Shown here piece after piece: positions 27,502 to 37,767 of a stretch of 64,000 nt of DNA (positions are counted from its first letter, which is position 1; the number at the start of each line of letters is the position of its first letter). The stretch is taken from positions 5,258,001 through 5,322,000 of the forward strand of contig NZ_CP041402.1 in assembly GCF_007018905.1 (NCBI RefSeq). Reading direction: 5' to 3'. The DNA comes from Tardiphaga sp. vice304. Its GTDB lineage: Bacteria; Pseudomonadota; Alphaproteobacteria; Rhizobiales; Xanthobacteraceae. The notes beneath the pieces were generated by a model, which was given only the letters and a program-made list of their open reading frames with translations, did no database searches and was not told where the DNA came from. The position numbers and the translations under genes were made by a program.

Positions 27502-28655
27502 TGGCCGACACGCTGGCCATCGCGCAGGCGCTGCTGCGCTGTCCGTCGGTAACACCGGCGGACGCCGGCGCGCTCGGCGTGCTGGAGCGGTTGCTCAGTG
27601 CCGCCGGCTTCGCCGTGCAGCGCGTCACCTTCAGCGAACCGGGCGCAGCCGACATCGACAATCTCTATGCCCGCATCGGCACGCAGACGCCGCATCTCTC
27701 GTTCGCCGGCCATACCGACGTGGTGCCGGTCGGCGACGAGGCGGCGTGGACGCACGGCGCGTTCGCCGGCGACGTCCAGGACGGGTTGCTGTACGGCCGC
27801 GGCGCGGTCGACATGAAGGGCGGCATCGCCGCCTCCGTCGCCGCCGTGCTGGATTATCTTGCAGCGAACGGCGGGCAGCCCAAGGGATCGATCTCGTTCC
27901 TGATCACGGGCGACGAGGAAGGCATTGCCGTCAACGGCACCGTCAAGCTGCTGCAGTGGGCCGCGGAGCGCGGCGAAAAGTTCGACCACTGCATTGTCGG
28001 CGAGCCCAGCAATGTTGAGGTTATCGGCGACACCATCAAGATCGGTCGCCGCGGCTCGCAGTCCGGCACGCTGATCGTTGACGGCGTGCAGGGCCACGTC
28101 GCCTATCCGCACCGCGCCTCCAATCCGGTGCCGGATATCGCAGTATTGATCGTGGCGCTGAGCAACGAACCGCTGGATGCGGGCAACGCCCAGTTCCAGC
28201 CATCTAATCTCGAATTCACCACCGTCGATGTCGGAAACACTGCCAGCAACGTGATCCCGGCGCAGGCGCGCGCCCGCTTCAACATCCGCTTCAACGATCA
28301 CCACACGCAAGCCAGCCTGCGCGAGCTGATCGACGCGCGGCTGGCCGACGCCGTCGGCAACCGCGTCAAGGCGCATATCGTCTGGGAGCCGTGCAACGCG
28401 GACAGCTTCGTGACGCAGCCCGGCGCCTTTACCGACCTCGTGTCTGCCGCGATCGAAGAGGTCACCGGCCGCCGGCCCGATCTCAACACCGGCGGCGGCA
28501 CCTCGGACGCGCGCTTCATCACGCGCTATTGCCCGGTGATCGAATTCGGCCTGGTCGGCCAGACCATGCACCAGGTCGACGAGCGCACGTCCGTCTCCGA
28601 CCTGGAGAAGCTCACAAAAATCTATCGCGGCGTGCTGGATCGATACTTCGCATGA
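27501..28655 (+). CDS. dapE: Succinyl-diaminopimelate desuccinylase
   Basis: This 384-residue M20-family dinuclear zinc hydrolase removes succinate from N-succinyl-LL-diaminopimelate. Visible are [10 protein letters not shown] (metal His), [11 protein letters not shown] (bridging Asp), ITGDEEG (catalytic and ligand Glu), VGEPSN and [11 protein letters not shown]. It starts on the last base of the dapD stop, and its own stop overlaps the start of the nucleosidase gene (ATGA), giving a three-gene coupled unit. Confidence 0.97.
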   Translation: MADTLAIAQALLRCPSVTPADAGALGVLERLLSAAGFAVQRVTFSEPGAADIDNLYARIGTQTPHLSFAGHTDVVPVGDEAAWTHGAFAGDVQDGLLYGRGAVDMKGGIAASVAAVLDYLAANGGQPKGSISFLITGDEEGIAVNGTVKLLQWAAERGEKFDHCIVGEPSNVEVIGDTIKIGRRGSQSGTLIVDGVQGHVAYPHRASNPVPDIAVLIVALSNEPLDAGNAQFQPSNLEFTTVDVGNTASNVIPAQARARFNIRFNDHHTQASLRELIDARLADAVGNRVKAHIVWEPCNADSFVTQPGAFTDLVSAAIEEVTGRRPDLNTGGGTSDARFITRYCPVIEFGLVGQTMHQVDERTSVSDLEKLTKIYRGVLDRYFA

Positions 28656-29203
28656 GCATTCTCATCCTCACCGCGCTCGATGCCGAACTCGACACCGCGC
28701 GCGCGCCGGCAGGCGTCGATGTCCGGTTCACCGGCGTGGGCAAGATCAACACCACGATCGCCACGCTGCTGGCAGTGCAGGCGAAGAAGCCGGCGCTGGT
28801 GATCAACTACGGCACCGCCGGCAAGATCACGTCATCGCTGCGCGGTCTCGTCGAGGTCGCGCATGTCATCCAGCGCGACATGAACGCCGAGCCGCTGGCG
28901 CCGCGCGGCACCACGCCCTATGCGACGGAGCTGGATAGGCTGTCGTCCGGCCATGGCGACGTGATCTGCGGCACCGGCGACAGTTTCGTTACCGCGTCCG
29001 ATCCCTGGCTGACCGCCAACCGGGTCGACATCGTCGACATGGAATTGTTCGCGCTGGCCTCGGTGTGCCGGCACCAGAACATTCCGTGGCGGGCGTTCAA
29101 GTTCATCACCGACGACGCCAATGATTTCGCGCACGAGCACTGGACCGCCAACGTCGCGGACGGCCAGCAGCTGTTCTGGGATGCGGTGAAACATCTGCTG
29201 TAG
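28652..29203 (+). CDS. 5'-methylthioadenosine/S-adenosylhomocysteine nucleosidase-type phosphorylase-superfamily protein
   Basis: The 183-residue protein fits the PNP/UDP superfamily: [48 protein letters not shown], and the [12 protein letters not shown] segment with the Met-Glu that contacts ribose. It would cleave a purine nucleoside such as MTA or SAH, but specificity is not clear. It is shorter than E. coli MtnN. It overlaps the dapE stop by four bases. Confidence 0.8.
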   Translation: MSILILTALDAELDTARAPAGVDVRFTGVGKINTTIATLLAVQAKKPALVINYGTAGKITSSLRGLVEVAHVIQRDMNAEPLAPRGTTPYATELDRLSSGHGDVICGTGDSFVTASDPWLTANRVDIVDMELFALASVCRHQNIPWRAFKFITDDANDFAHEHWTANVADGQQLFWDAVKHLL

Positions 29204-29216
29204 GCGAAGGGCTTTC

Positions 29217-29362
29217 CTTCACCTCTCCCCATCGGGGAGAGGTCGGAGCCTGAGCGATAGCGAGGGCTCCGGGTGAGGGGGCGCAGGATGATCGATGTCG
29301 CCAGCCCCCTCACCCGCCCGGCTTCGCCGGTCGACCTCTCCCCGGTGGGGAGAGGTCGAGGA
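29217..29362. repeat. Interspersed palindromic element (CACCTCTCCCC/GGGGAGAGGT type)
   Basis: CACCTCTCCCCATCGGGGAGAGGT at the left and GACCTCTCCCCGGTGGGGAGAGGTC at the right are each small hairpins and also pair with each other, around GGGTGAGGGGGC and GCCCCCTCACCC. It lies between the convergent nucleosidase and truA genes, a likely two-way terminator. Confidence 0.85.
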
Positions 29363-29393
29363 GCGCACCTGTCGGTTCAGCGCCTGGGAGAAA

Positions 29394-30131
29394 CTAGTAA
29401 TCCACCTTCATCAGATACAGCCCGTCCGGCGGCGCCACCGGGCCGCAGGCGTTGCGGCTCTTCGCGGCCAGGGCCCCCGCCAGATCATCCGCACTCCAGC
29501 GGCCGTGGCCGACCCATACCAATGAGCCGACCATCGAGCGCACCTGGCTGTGCAGGAAGGCACGCGCCGAGGTGACGATGTTCACCGCCTCGCCGTCGCG
29601 GACCACGTCGAGCTGGTCGAGCGTGCGCTGCGGCGACTTGGCCTGGCATTCGGTGTCGCGAAACGTCGTGAAATCGTGGTTGCCGATCAGCCGCTGCGCC
29701 GCCTCGTGCATGGCGTCCGCATCGAGCGGCCGCGCCACGCGCCAGACATGGCCGAGATCGATCGCCAGATTCGCCCGCCTATTGACGATGCGATAGACGT
29801 AATGCCGTCTGGTCGCGTGAAAGCGTGACTCAAAGTCGTCGGCGACGATGTCGGCCGACAGCACGCCGATCGGATGCGGCCGCAGATGCGCGTTCAACCC
29901 GTCGCGCAGCCGGCCCGGCACGAACGGCCGGGCGACATCGCAATGCGCGACCTGGCCCAGCGCATGCACGCCCGCATCGGTGCGACCAGCGCCGTGCACG
30001 CGAACCTTTTCACCGCAGATCGCCATCACGGCGTCTTCCAGCGCGCCCTGCACCGATGGCGCATTGTCCTGCACCTGCCAGCCGGAAAACGGCGCGCCGT
30101 CATATTCGATGAGCAGCCTGTAGCGTGGCAT
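29394..30131 (-). CDS. truA: tRNA pseudouridine(38-40) synthase
   Basis: The 245-residue enzyme modifies tRNA positions 38-40. It starts [19 protein letters not shown], has the catalytic [17 protein letters not shown] motif and the later [18 protein letters not shown] and [13 protein letters not shown] segments. I start at the ATG at 30131, which overlaps the fmt stop by one base (TGATG); upstream in-frame sequence lies within fmt. The def-fmt-truA order is that of other rhizobia. Confidence 0.96.
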   Translation of the reverse strand: MPRYRLLIEYDGAPFSGWQVQDNAPSVQGALEDAVMAICGEKVRVHGAGRTDAGVHALGQVAHCDVARPFVPGRLRDGLNAHLRPHPIGVLSADIVADDFESRFHATRRHYVYRIVNRRANLAIDLGHVWRVARPLDADAMHEAAQRLIGNHDFTTFRDTECQAKSPQRTLDQLDVVRDGEAVNIVTSARAFLHSQVRSMVGSLVWVGHGRWSADDLAGALAAKSRNACGPVAPPDGLYLMKVDY

Positions 30132-31063
30132 CAGGACAGCCGCAGCGGCGGCGCAAGCGGCGTGCCGCGCAGAAAGTCGATGGCCTTCATCGGCTGCTTG
30201 CCGGCGCGCTGCAGCTCGATGAGGCGAATGGCTCCGTCGCCGCAGGCGATGGTGAGCTGACCGTCGAGCAGGTCGCCCGGCGCGCTTGCGCCTTCGGCCA
30301 GCGCGCAGCGCAGGATTTTGACCCGTGTCGGTTCGCCGTCGAGCGGCACCTCGCACCAAGCGCCGGGAAACGGCGACAGGCCGTGGATGTGGCGCAGCAC
30401 CTCGCGCGCCGGCCTCGTCCAGTCGATCCTGGCCTCGGCCTTGTCGATCTTGGCGGCGTAGGTCACGCCTTGCTCGCTCTGCGGGCTGAGCTGCAATCGG
30501 CCGCGCTCCAGCGCGCCGATCGCGCGCACCATCAGGTCGGCGCCGAGCGGCGCCAGTGCGTCGTGCAAATCCTCCGCGGTCATCGCCTCGGTGATACTGA
30601 TGCGCTCGGCCATCGCAACGTCGCCGGTGTCGAGCCCGACATCCATCTTCATCACCATGACGCCGCTCTCGGCATCACCCGCCATGATGGCGCGGTTCAG
30701 CGGGGCCGCCCCGCGCCAGCGCGGCAGCAACGAGCCGTGCAGGTTGAAGCAGCCGAACTCCGGCACATCGAGAATGGCCTGCGGCAGGATCATGCCATAG
30801 GCGACCACCACCGCCGCATCCGCCTTGTGCGCGCGAAAGGTGGCTTCGGCCTCGGGCGTCTTCAGCGTGGTCGGCGTCAGAACGGGAATGCCGAGCCGTG
30901 TCGCCTCGCGCTCCACCGGCGTCGGCTGCAGCTTCATGCCGCGCCCGGACGGCTTTGCCGCCCGCGTATAGACCGCGACGATCTCGTGGCCATGGGCGAC
31001 GAGTTCGAGCAGCGTCGGCACCGCGAAATCCGGCGTGCCCATGAAGATCAAACGTAGCGACAT
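30131..31063 (-). CDS. fmt: Methionyl-tRNA formyltransferase
   Basis: The 310-residue enzyme formylates initiator Met-tRNA. It shows [12 protein letters not shown] near the start, the catalytic [23 protein letters not shown] segment (Asn-His), the D of MDVGLDTGD, and the C-terminal OB-like domain from about residue 205. It follows def by 36 bases and its stop overlaps the truA start. Confidence 0.97.
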   Translation of the reverse strand: MSLRLIFMGTPDFAVPTLLELVAHGHEIVAVYTRAAKPSGRGMKLQPTPVEREATRLGIPVLTPTTLKTPEAEATFRAHKADAAVVVAYGMILPQAILDVPEFGCFNLHGSLLPRWRGAAPLNRAIMAGDAESGVMVMKMDVGLDTGDVAMAERISITEAMTAEDLHDALAPLGADLMVRAIGALERGRLQLSPQSEQGVTYAAKIDKAEARIDWTRPAREVLRHIHGLSPFPGAWCEVPLDGEPTRVKILRCALAEGASAPGDLLDGQLTIACGDGAIRLIELQRAGKQPMKAIDFLRGTPLAPPLRLS

Positions 31064-31099
31064 ATTGCGAGCCGATCTGTGCGCGAGATCGGGAGGAGC

Positions 31100-31621
31100 C
31101 TACTCCGCCCGCTTCGCCAGCTTGGTAAACTTCTTCAGCACGCGGTCGCGCTTCAGCTTGGAGAGGTAGTCGACGAACAACACGCCGTTGAGGTGGTCGA
31201 TCTCGTGCTGGATGCAGGTGGCGAACAGGCCATCGGCGTCCTCTTCCTGCAACTTGCCGTCGATATCCAGATAGCGGAAGCGGACGTTCGCCGGGCGCTC
31301 GACCTCTTCGTAATATTCCGGGATCGACAGGCAGCCTTCTTCATAGACCGAGAATTCCTCGGACGCCGAGACGATCTCGGGATTGATGAAGATTCGCGGT
31401 TTCTTGCCGCCGTCCTCGTCGTCCTTCTTGGCAAGGTCCATGGTGATGAGACGCAGCGGCACCGCAATCTGGATCGCGGCAAGCCCGATGCCCGGCGCGT
31501 CATACATGGTCTCGAACATGTCGTCGGCGAGTTTGCGTACCTCCGCCGTGACCTTTTCGATCGGCTTGGAGACGAGGCGGAGCTGTTTGTCCGGCAGGAC
31601 GATGATTTCACGAATGGCCAT
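31100..31621 (-). CDS. def: Peptide deformylase
   Basis: The 173-residue metalloenzyme removes formyl groups from nascent proteins. All three motifs are present: GIGLAAIQI (motif I, usually GLAAxQ), EGCLSIP (Cys ligand) and QHEIDHLNG (HExxH ligands). It starts [15 protein letters not shown]. It is the first gene of def-fmt-truA, and its upstream region shares tandem CtrA-type boxes with rmuC. Confidence 0.97.
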   Translation of the reverse strand: MAIREIIVLPDKQLRLVSKPIEKVTAEVRKLADDMFETMYDAPGIGLAAIQIAVPLRLITMDLAKKDDEDGGKKPRIFINPEIVSASEEFSVYEEGCLSIPEYYEEVERPANVRFRYLDIDGKLQEEDADGLFATCIQHEIDHLNGVLFVDYLSKLKRDRVLKKFTKLAKRAE

Positions 31622-31679
31622 GCCGGCGATGTAATGCGACGGCCTGCCGGGGTCAATCCGCCCCAGCCCTCGCGGCAGT

Positions 31680-31754
31680 TTAACGCGCTGTTAACCATCG
31701 CTTTTAAGGATCTGTTAACCGCGTTTCTTCAGGAATCGTTAACCAAGTTGGTTA
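31680..31754. promoter_or_regulatory. Tandem CtrA-type boxes between def and rmuC
   Basis: Two perfect TTAA-N7-TTAA boxes occur at 31680-31694 and 31704-31718. A third related palindrome, TAACCAA-G-TTGGTTA, is at 31740-31754. This is the consensus for the alphaproteobacterial cell-cycle regulator CtrA, in a divergent promoter region. Confidence 0.75.
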
Positions 31755-31820
31755 GCCTTTGGTTATCCATAAACGTTCCTGCTTCGTTCTAAAGTGCCGC
31801 GAATCGGCTAGGGTAGCCCG

Positions 31821-33035
31821 ATGGATGACACCCTCTTCATGCTCGGCGACACGCCGATCAGCTCCGCCACCGCCTTGATCGGCTTTGCCGCAGCCGTGCT
31901 GCTGCTGTTGCTGGTGATTGCGATCGTCATCGCCCGCTCCGGTCGCCGCGGTGCCATGTTGGCGATGGCGCAGGCGATCCGCGCCGACGAACTCGAGGAG
32001 CGGTTCAGCGAAATGCTGCAGGCGCAGAATGTCGCTACCGGCCGGGTCGACGCGATGGGCCAGGCGCTGGCCGGGCGACAGGCCGAAATGGCCCGCGCGG
32101 TAAGCGAGCGACTGGATTCGGTGACCCACCGGGTCGGGCAAAGCATGGAGCAGTCGACCCGCCACACGATGGACAGCCTGCGCGTGCTGCATGAGCGGCT
32201 GGGCATCATCGACAGCGCCCACAAGAACCTCACCGATCTGACCTCACAGGTCACCACGTTGCGCGACGTGCTGGCCAACAAGCAGTCGCGCGGCGCGTTC
32301 GGCCAGGCGCGGATGGAAACCATCGTGCGCGACGGCATGCCGAACGGCGCCTATGCGTTCCAGCACACGCTGTCCTCCGGCAAGCGGCCGGACTGCGTGA
32401 TCTTCCTGCCGGACCAGCGGCCGCTGTGCATCGACGCCAAGTTTCCGCTGGAAGCCGTCACCGCGTTGCACGACGCGCGCTCTGACGAGGAAAAGAAATA
32501 CGCCGCGCAGCGCCTGCGCGCCGACGTGATGAAACATGTCAGCGACATCTCCGAAAAATACCTGATCGCCGGCGAGACCCAGGACACCGCGCTGATGTTC
32601 GTGCCGTCGGAATCGGTCTACGCGGAGATCCACGACGGATTCGACGACATCATCCAGAAGGCCTATCGCGCCCGCGTGGTGCTGGTGTCGCCGTCGCTGC
32701 TGATGCTGGCGATCCAGGTGATGCAGCAGATCCTGAAGGACGCGCGGATGCGCGACGCCGCCGACCAGATCCGCACCGAGGTGATGAATCTCGGCGACGA
32801 TCTCGGCCGGCTGCGCGACCGCGTGCTGAAGTTGCAGACGCACTTTGGGCAAGCCAATGAAGACGTCCGCCAGATCCTGATCTCCGCCGACAAGATCGAG
32901 AAACGCGCCGGACGGATCGAGGAGCTGGATTTCAGCAAGACGGAGCCCGCGGAAGCGCCGGCAACCACCCGGCCCGCCGCGCAGCCCGCCGATATGTTCG
33001 CGCCGCTCGCTCGCGAGTTGCGCGCCGGAGAATAA
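31821..33035 (+). CDS. rmuC: DNA recombination protein RmuC
   Basis: The 404-residue protein has an N-terminal membrane anchor (ALIGFAAAVLLLLLVIAIVI), a coiled-coil region (about 50-150) and the RmuC nuclease-like core (GAFGQARMETIV, KRPDCVIFLPDQRPLCIDAKFP, DTALMFVPSESVYAEI). RmuC is thought to limit DNA inversions and rearrangements. The C-terminal tail is Pro/Ala-rich. CtrA-type boxes lie 65-140 bases upstream, suggesting cell-cycle control. Confidence 0.95.
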   Translation: MDDTLFMLGDTPISSATALIGFAAAVLLLLLVIAIVIARSGRRGAMLAMAQAIRADELEERFSEMLQAQNVATGRVDAMGQALAGRQAEMARAVSERLDSVTHRVGQSMEQSTRHTMDSLRVLHERLGIIDSAHKNLTDLTSQVTTLRDVLANKQSRGAFGQARMETIVRDGMPNGAYAFQHTLSSGKRPDCVIFLPDQRPLCIDAKFPLEAVTALHDARSDEEKKYAAQRLRADVMKHVSDISEKYLIAGETQDTALMFVPSESVYAEIHDGFDDIIQKAYRARVVLVSPSLLMLAIQVMQQILKDARMRDAADQIRTEVMNLGDDLGRLRDRVLKLQTHFGQANEDVRQILISADKIEKRAGRIEELDFSKTEPAEAPATTRPAAQPADMFAPLARELRAGE

Positions 33036-33165
33036 GGCAGGCCGATCGAGTTGCCCGTTGTAGCGGAAGCAGCCCAGATTCGCGCAACGAGGGCGATCGC
33101 CGTTTGTGCTTGATCAATGCGCCGGGGCGTCGGCTGGATGACAATTGCCGTTTCGAGGCATTATC

Positions 33166-34500
33166 ATGCAAATCCACCGACTTTGGCTAGTCGTCGCGAT
33201 ATCGCTCGGCCTGCTGGCCGGGCTGTGGTTCGTCAGCGTTCCCGATGGAACGCTGAGTGGCGATTTCTGGGTGTGGCGCAAGGCGCTGATCTACCTGACC
33301 GGCGTGCTCGCGATGGGATCGATGTCGCTCGGCGTCATGCTGGCGGCGCGCCCGGTGCAGATCGAAAGCGCGCTCGGCGGCTTGGACAGGTTCTATCGCC
33401 TGCACAAATGGTTTGGCGTTACCGCTCTCAGCCTCGCGGTGGTTCACTGGCTGCTCGAAGTCGGCCCGGGCTGGCTGACGCAGCTCGGCTGGCTGACACG
33501 CCCGGCGCGGCCACCACGGGCCGCAGAGGTCGTCACCGGTTTCGATCCATTTCGCGATCTCAAGGACATCGCCGTCGATCTCGGCGAATGGAGCCTCTAT
33601 TTGCTGCTGGCGCTGGTGGTGCTGGCGCTGTGGAAGCGGTTTCCCTACCGGTCTTTCCTGACGACGCATCGCCTGATGGCGCCGATCTATCTGGTGCTGG
33701 TGTTTCACGCCGTCATCCTGATCGACCGCAGCTATTGGCTGATGCCGCTCGGGCCCGTACTCGCTTTGCTGCTCGCCGGCGGAAGCGCCGCCGCGCTGGT
33801 GGCGCTGTTCCGGCGGATCGGCAGCACGCGCAAATCGGTCGGCCGCATTGAATCGCTGGCCCGCTATGAGGAAAATGCGGTGCTCGACGTCGCGGTACGT
33901 CTGGAGACCGCATGGCCCGGGCACCATGCGGGCCAGTTTGCCTTCGTCAGCTTTGGCGACGGCGAGGGCGCGCATCCGTTCACCGTCTCGTCGGCGTGGC
34001 AGAACGACGGACGGCTGCTGTTCAGCATCAAGGGGCTTGGCGATTATACGCGGACGTTGCCCCACCAACTCACGGTCGGTCAGGAAGCCACGATCGAGGG
34101 GCCTTACGGGCGGTTCGATTTTGCGGGCGAGCGACCGCGTCAGGTGTGGGTCGCCGGCGGCGTCGGGATTACCCCGTTCATTGCCCGATTGGCAGCCCTG
34201 GCGACCGCGGATCACGACGGCGACATCGACCTGATCTACTGTACCGGCGCTCCTTCCGGGACGTTTATCGAGAAGATCGGTGCGCTGGCCGCAAAGGCCG
34301 GCGTCGGATTCCACATGGTGGTGGCGCCCCGCGACGGCTTGTTGACGCTGGATCGCCTGGCAGAATGGATTCCGGCGTGGAAGGAGTCCGATATCTGGTT
34401 CTGCGGCCCGGCGGGCTTCGGCAATTCGCTGCGTAACGCGATGATCGGGCGTGGCCTGCCGGCGGCGCAGTTTCATCAGGAACTGTTCGAGATGCGCTGA
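33166..34500 (+). CDS. Ferric reductase-like membrane flavocytochrome
   Basis: The 444-residue protein couples a six-helix ferric-reductase-like heme membrane domain (first about 210 residues; His residues in RLHKWFGVTALSLAVVHWLL and TTHRLMAPIYLVLVFHAVIL) to an FAD domain (GHHAGQFAFVSFG, HPFTVSSAW) and an NAD(P) domain (VAGGVGITPFIARL, FCGPAGFGNSLR). It could move electrons from NAD(P)H across the membrane, for example to iron or quinone; the acceptor is unknown. I start at the ATG at 33166, behind CGAGG. It stands alone between rmuC and glgP. Confidence 0.9.
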   Translation: MQIHRLWLVVAISLGLLAGLWFVSVPDGTLSGDFWVWRKALIYLTGVLAMGSMSLGVMLAARPVQIESALGGLDRFYRLHKWFGVTALSLAVVHWLLEVGPGWLTQLGWLTRPARPPRAAEVVTGFDPFRDLKDIAVDLGEWSLYLLLALVVLALWKRFPYRSFLTTHRLMAPIYLVLVFHAVILIDRSYWLMPLGPVLALLLAGGSAAALVALFRRIGSTRKSVGRIESLARYEENAVLDVAVRLETAWPGHHAGQFAFVSFGDGEGAHPFTVSSAWQNDGRLLFSIKGLGDYTRTLPHQLTVGQEATIEGPYGRFDFAGERPRQVWVAGGVGITPFIARLAALATADHDGDIDLIYCTGAPSGTFIEKIGALAAKAGVGFHMVVAPRDGLLTLDRLAEWIPAWKESDIWFCGPAGFGNSLRNAMIGRGLPAAQFHQELFEMR

Positions 34501-34534
34501 TGGAAATCAGCGCATCTCGTCACGCCGTAATTTG

Positions 34535-37066
34535 CTAGCTGCCCTTGCGCAGATGCGGCAGCGCCAGCGACGATGGCGGCTCGCCGGCGACCGGCACGTC
34601 CCAGATGTCCTCGGCATATTCGCGGATCGTGCGGTCCGACGAGAACCACGCCATCCGCGCCACGTTGAGGATGCTGGCGCGACTCCACGCCGATGGCACC
34701 TGCCAGCGCGCATCGATGCCGCGCTGCGCGTCCCAATAGGAATCGAAATCCGCGCTAACGACGTAATGATCGAGGTGGCGTAGCGCGTGGCCGACCGACA
34801 GGAAGCGGCCGGGATCGTCGGGCGAGAAATCGCCACGCTCGATCGCGGTGATGGCGCGGCCGAGATTCGGCGACTTGCCGATCACGTCGGAGGCGTCGAG
34901 CCCGCGGGCGCGGCGCGCCACGACCTCGGCGGCGTCCATGCCGAAGATCGCGATATTCTCCGGGCCGACCTGGTCTCGGATCTCGATATTGGCGCCGTCC
35001 AACGTTCCGATGGTCAGCGCGCCATTCAGCGACAGCTTCATGTTGCCGGTGCCGGAGGCTTCCATGCCGGCCGTGGAGATCTGCTCGGACAGGTCGGCCG
35101 CGGGAATGATGATCTCCGCGAGGCTGACATTGTAGTCCGGCATGAACGCGACCTTGAGCTTGCCGCGAATGGTCGTGTCGTTGTTGACGACCTCGGCGAC
35201 GTCGTTGATCAGCTTGATGATCAGCTTCGCGTAGCGATAGCTCGCCGCCGCCTTGCCCGCGAAAATTTTCACGCGGGGCACCCAATCCCTGTCGGGCTCG
35301 TCCTTTATCGCCTGATACAGCGCCACGGTCTCCAGCAGGTTCAGAAGCTGCCGCTTGTATTCATGGATGCGCTTGATCTGCACGTCGAACAGGGCGCTGG
35401 GATCGGCCTGGATGCCAAGCTTCTCGCCGATCACGCGCGCCAGCGCGATTTTGTTGTGCAGCTTGACGCGGCCGAACTCCTGCTGGAACGCCGCATCGCC
35501 GGCAAAGGCCTCCAGCCGCGTCAGCCGCGTCGGATCGTCCAGGACCGCCTCGCCGCAGGTCGCGCGCAGCAGGTTGGTGAGTTTCGGATTGGCGAGCATC
35601 AGCCAGCGGCGGAAGGTGATGCCGTTGGTCTTGTTGGTGATGCGGCCGGGATAGAGCTGGTTGAGATCGTGGAACACGGTCTCCTTCATCAATTCGGAAT
35701 GCATCGCCGAGACGCCGTTGATGCGGTGCGAGCCGATGAAGGCGAGGTTGCCCATGCGGACGCGGCGGCCCGCACCCTCGTCGATGATCGAGACCGAAGC
35801 GCGGAACGCGGTGTCGCCCGGCATGTTGGCGTCGGCGCGGTCGAGATGCGCCTCGTTGATGCGGTAGATGATCTCCAGGTGGCGCGGCAAGAGCCGCTGG
35901 AACAGTTCGACCGGCCAGGTCTCCAGCGCTTCGGGCAGCAGCGTGTGGTTGGTGTAGCTCAAGGTCGCGTTGGTGATCTGCCAGGCAGCGTCCCAGCGCA
36001 TATTGTGGATGTCGACCAGGATCCGCATCAGCTCGGCGATCGCCAGCGACGGATGGGTGTCGTTCATCTGCACGGCGGCCTTGTTGGCCAGGCCACGCAG
36101 ATTGCCGTCGGACTCCAGATGCCGCTTCACCAGATCCTGCAGCGAGGCGGAGACGAAGAAATATTCCTGGCGCAGCCGCAGTTCGCGGCCCGCCGCGCTC
36201 TCGTCGTTGGGATAGAGGAACTTGCAGATCGCCTCGGCGCGCGCCTGCTCGGCGGAGGCGCCGAGATAGTCGCCGGTGTTGAACACGTCGAGCTTGAGCG
36301 GGTCCGGCGCGCGCGCCGACCACAGCCGCAACCCGTTGACGTGCTGGCCGCGCCAGCCGACGATCGGCGTGTCATAGGCGACCGCTTCCACGGTCTCGCC
36401 GGGATGCCAGACCACGCTGGTGCGGCCGCGGCCATCCTCGATGCTCTCGATGCTGCCGCCGAAATGGACGTGGTACAGGACCTCCGGCCGCTGCAGCTCC
36501 CAGGGATTGCCGAAGCCCAGCCACTCGTCGGGATATTCCTGCTGCCAGCCATGCAAGATGACTTGCCGGAACAGGCCGAAATCGTAGCGGATGCCATAGC
36601 CGAACGCCGGGATCGCCAGCGTCGCCATGCTCTCCATGAAACAGGCGGCGAGCCTGCCCAGGCCGCCATTGCCGAGGGCTGCGTCGGGTTCGGATTTGCG
36701 CAGATCGTCGAGACCGACGCCGAGATCGCCGAGCGCGGCCTCGAACAAGGGCAGCAGGCCCATATTGTTGAGCGCGTCAGTGAACAGCCGGCCGATCAGG
36801 AATTCCAGCGACAGGTAATAAACCCGCTTGGCGCCGTTGTCGTAGCTCTCCTTCTCGGACACCAGCCAGCGATGCACCATGCGGTCGCGCAGCGTCAGCG
36901 CGGCAGCCTTGTACCAGTCATGGCGCGTCGCGAACGAGGCTTCCTTGCCGATCGACAGCGTCAGCTTGGTGATGATGGCGCTTTTGATCTCGGCCAGCGC
37001 CAGCTCGTCGAGCGGCGCATGGTGGGGCTCAAATTTCGCCGGCATGGTCTGGTCTGGCAATCGCAC
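34535..37066 (-). CDS. glgP: Glycogen/starch phosphorylase
   Basis: The 843-residue enzyme releases glucose-1-phosphate from glycogen. The PLP lysine lies in EASGTGNMK near residue 672, and other family segments are present (LGNGGLGRLAACF, YGIRYDFGLFRQ, KRIHEYKRQLLN, TNKTNGITFRRWL). It starts with GTG at 37066 preceded by GGGGATT; an ATG at 37045 (MPAKFEPHH) is the alternative. No other glycogen genes lie beside it; its neighbour across the gap is an unknown plus-strand gene. Confidence 0.96.
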   Translation of the reverse strand: MRLPDQTMPAKFEPHHAPLDELALAEIKSAIITKLTLSIGKEASFATRHDWYKAAALTLRDRMVHRWLVSEKESYDNGAKRVYYLSLEFLIGRLFTDALNNMGLLPLFEAALGDLGVGLDDLRKSEPDAALGNGGLGRLAACFMESMATLAIPAFGYGIRYDFGLFRQVILHGWQQEYPDEWLGFGNPWELQRPEVLYHVHFGGSIESIEDGRGRTSVVWHPGETVEAVAYDTPIVGWRGQHVNGLRLWSARAPDPLKLDVFNTGDYLGASAEQARAEAICKFLYPNDESAAGRELRLRQEYFFVSASLQDLVKRHLESDGNLRGLANKAAVQMNDTHPSLAIAELMRILVDIHNMRWDAAWQITNATLSYTNHTLLPEALETWPVELFQRLLPRHLEIIYRINEAHLDRADANMPGDTAFRASVSIIDEGAGRRVRMGNLAFIGSHRINGVSAMHSELMKETVFHDLNQLYPGRITNKTNGITFRRWLMLANPKLTNLLRATCGEAVLDDPTRLTRLEAFAGDAAFQQEFGRVKLHNKIALARVIGEKLGIQADPSALFDVQIKRIHEYKRQLLNLLETVALYQAIKDEPDRDWVPRVKIFAGKAAASYRYAKLIIKLINDVAEVVNNDTTIRGKLKVAFMPDYNVSLAEIIIPAADLSEQISTAGMEASGTGNMKLSLNGALTIGTLDGANIEIRDQVGPENIAIFGMDAAEVVARRARGLDASDVIGKSPNLGRAITAIERGDFSPDDPGRFLSVGHALRHLDHYVVSADFDSYWDAQRGIDARWQVPSAWSRASILNVARMAWFSSDRTIREYAEDIWDVPVAGEPPSSLALPHLRKGS

Positions 37067-37335
37067 AATCCCCGATGCTGTGTTTCAGGCGACCAGCATA
37101 CGCGCTTTTGCCCCTATCAGGAACCCGGCCCCCTGCAGAGCTTTTGCCACCCCCCTGCCTGCGGAATGGGCAACTCATTCAATTGCGCCTCGGCTTGCGC
37201 TCGCGATGCTCGCTTGCCGGAACGAAAATATATAGGAACAAATTAAGAACACTTTAGCAAGTCACTGATATACCATCGTGATTCGGCGGCCACCGCCCTC
37301 CATATCTAGCGCCTGTCCCAGCTTGTGAGGACCAT

Positions 37336-37767
37336 ATGTCCACCATTGCCTTTGACCAGTTCGCCCTGACCCGGATTGCCGACTTCGCACGATCGCTGTC
37401 GCGGCTGCATCAGGTCGCGCGGCAGTACCGGATCGACGACGACCAGATCGACCGCGAGTTCAACGCGGTCTGCCTGTCGGTGTGGGGCTACACCACCGAC
37501 GACGTCAGCGATGAGTTGTTCACGCTGGACGACCACGCCTGGCTGGATTCGCTGGACGAGGCCCATGCGCGGATCTTTGCCGCCGAACAGGGCTACGACC
37601 TGATCGACGATGACGGCATGCTGACCGACTGGTGGGGCTATTGCTGGATGATCCTGGCCGAGAAGCGCGGCCTGCTGACCCCGGAAAACCGCGCCGCGGC
37701 GCGGGCCGCCATCGAGGACAGGTATCTGGCGGCGCCGAATGTGATCGGCGTCATCGTCGGGCGCTGA
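37336..37767 (+). CDS. Conserved unknown acidic protein, 143 residues
   Basis: I do not recognise a family. The protein is acidic and mostly helical, with a Trp-rich central part (CLSVWGYTTDDVSDELFTLD and GMLTDWWGYCWMILAEK). It has no signal peptide and no membrane segment. GTGAGGACCAT precedes the ATG, good start support. It ends one base before the converging DUF2865 gene's stop. Confidence 0.75.
   Translation: MSTIAFDQFALTRIADFARSLSRLHQVARQYRIDDDQIDREFNAVCLSVWGYTTDDVSDELFTLDDHAWLDSLDEAHARIFAAEQGYDLIDDDGMLTDWWGYCWMILAEKRGLLTPENRAAARAAIEDRYLAAPNVIGVIVGR

Noticed and set aside
34787-37246. 819-residue plus-strand open frame antisense to glgP
   Set aside because: GlgP on the minus strand has all family motifs; the antisense frame has none.
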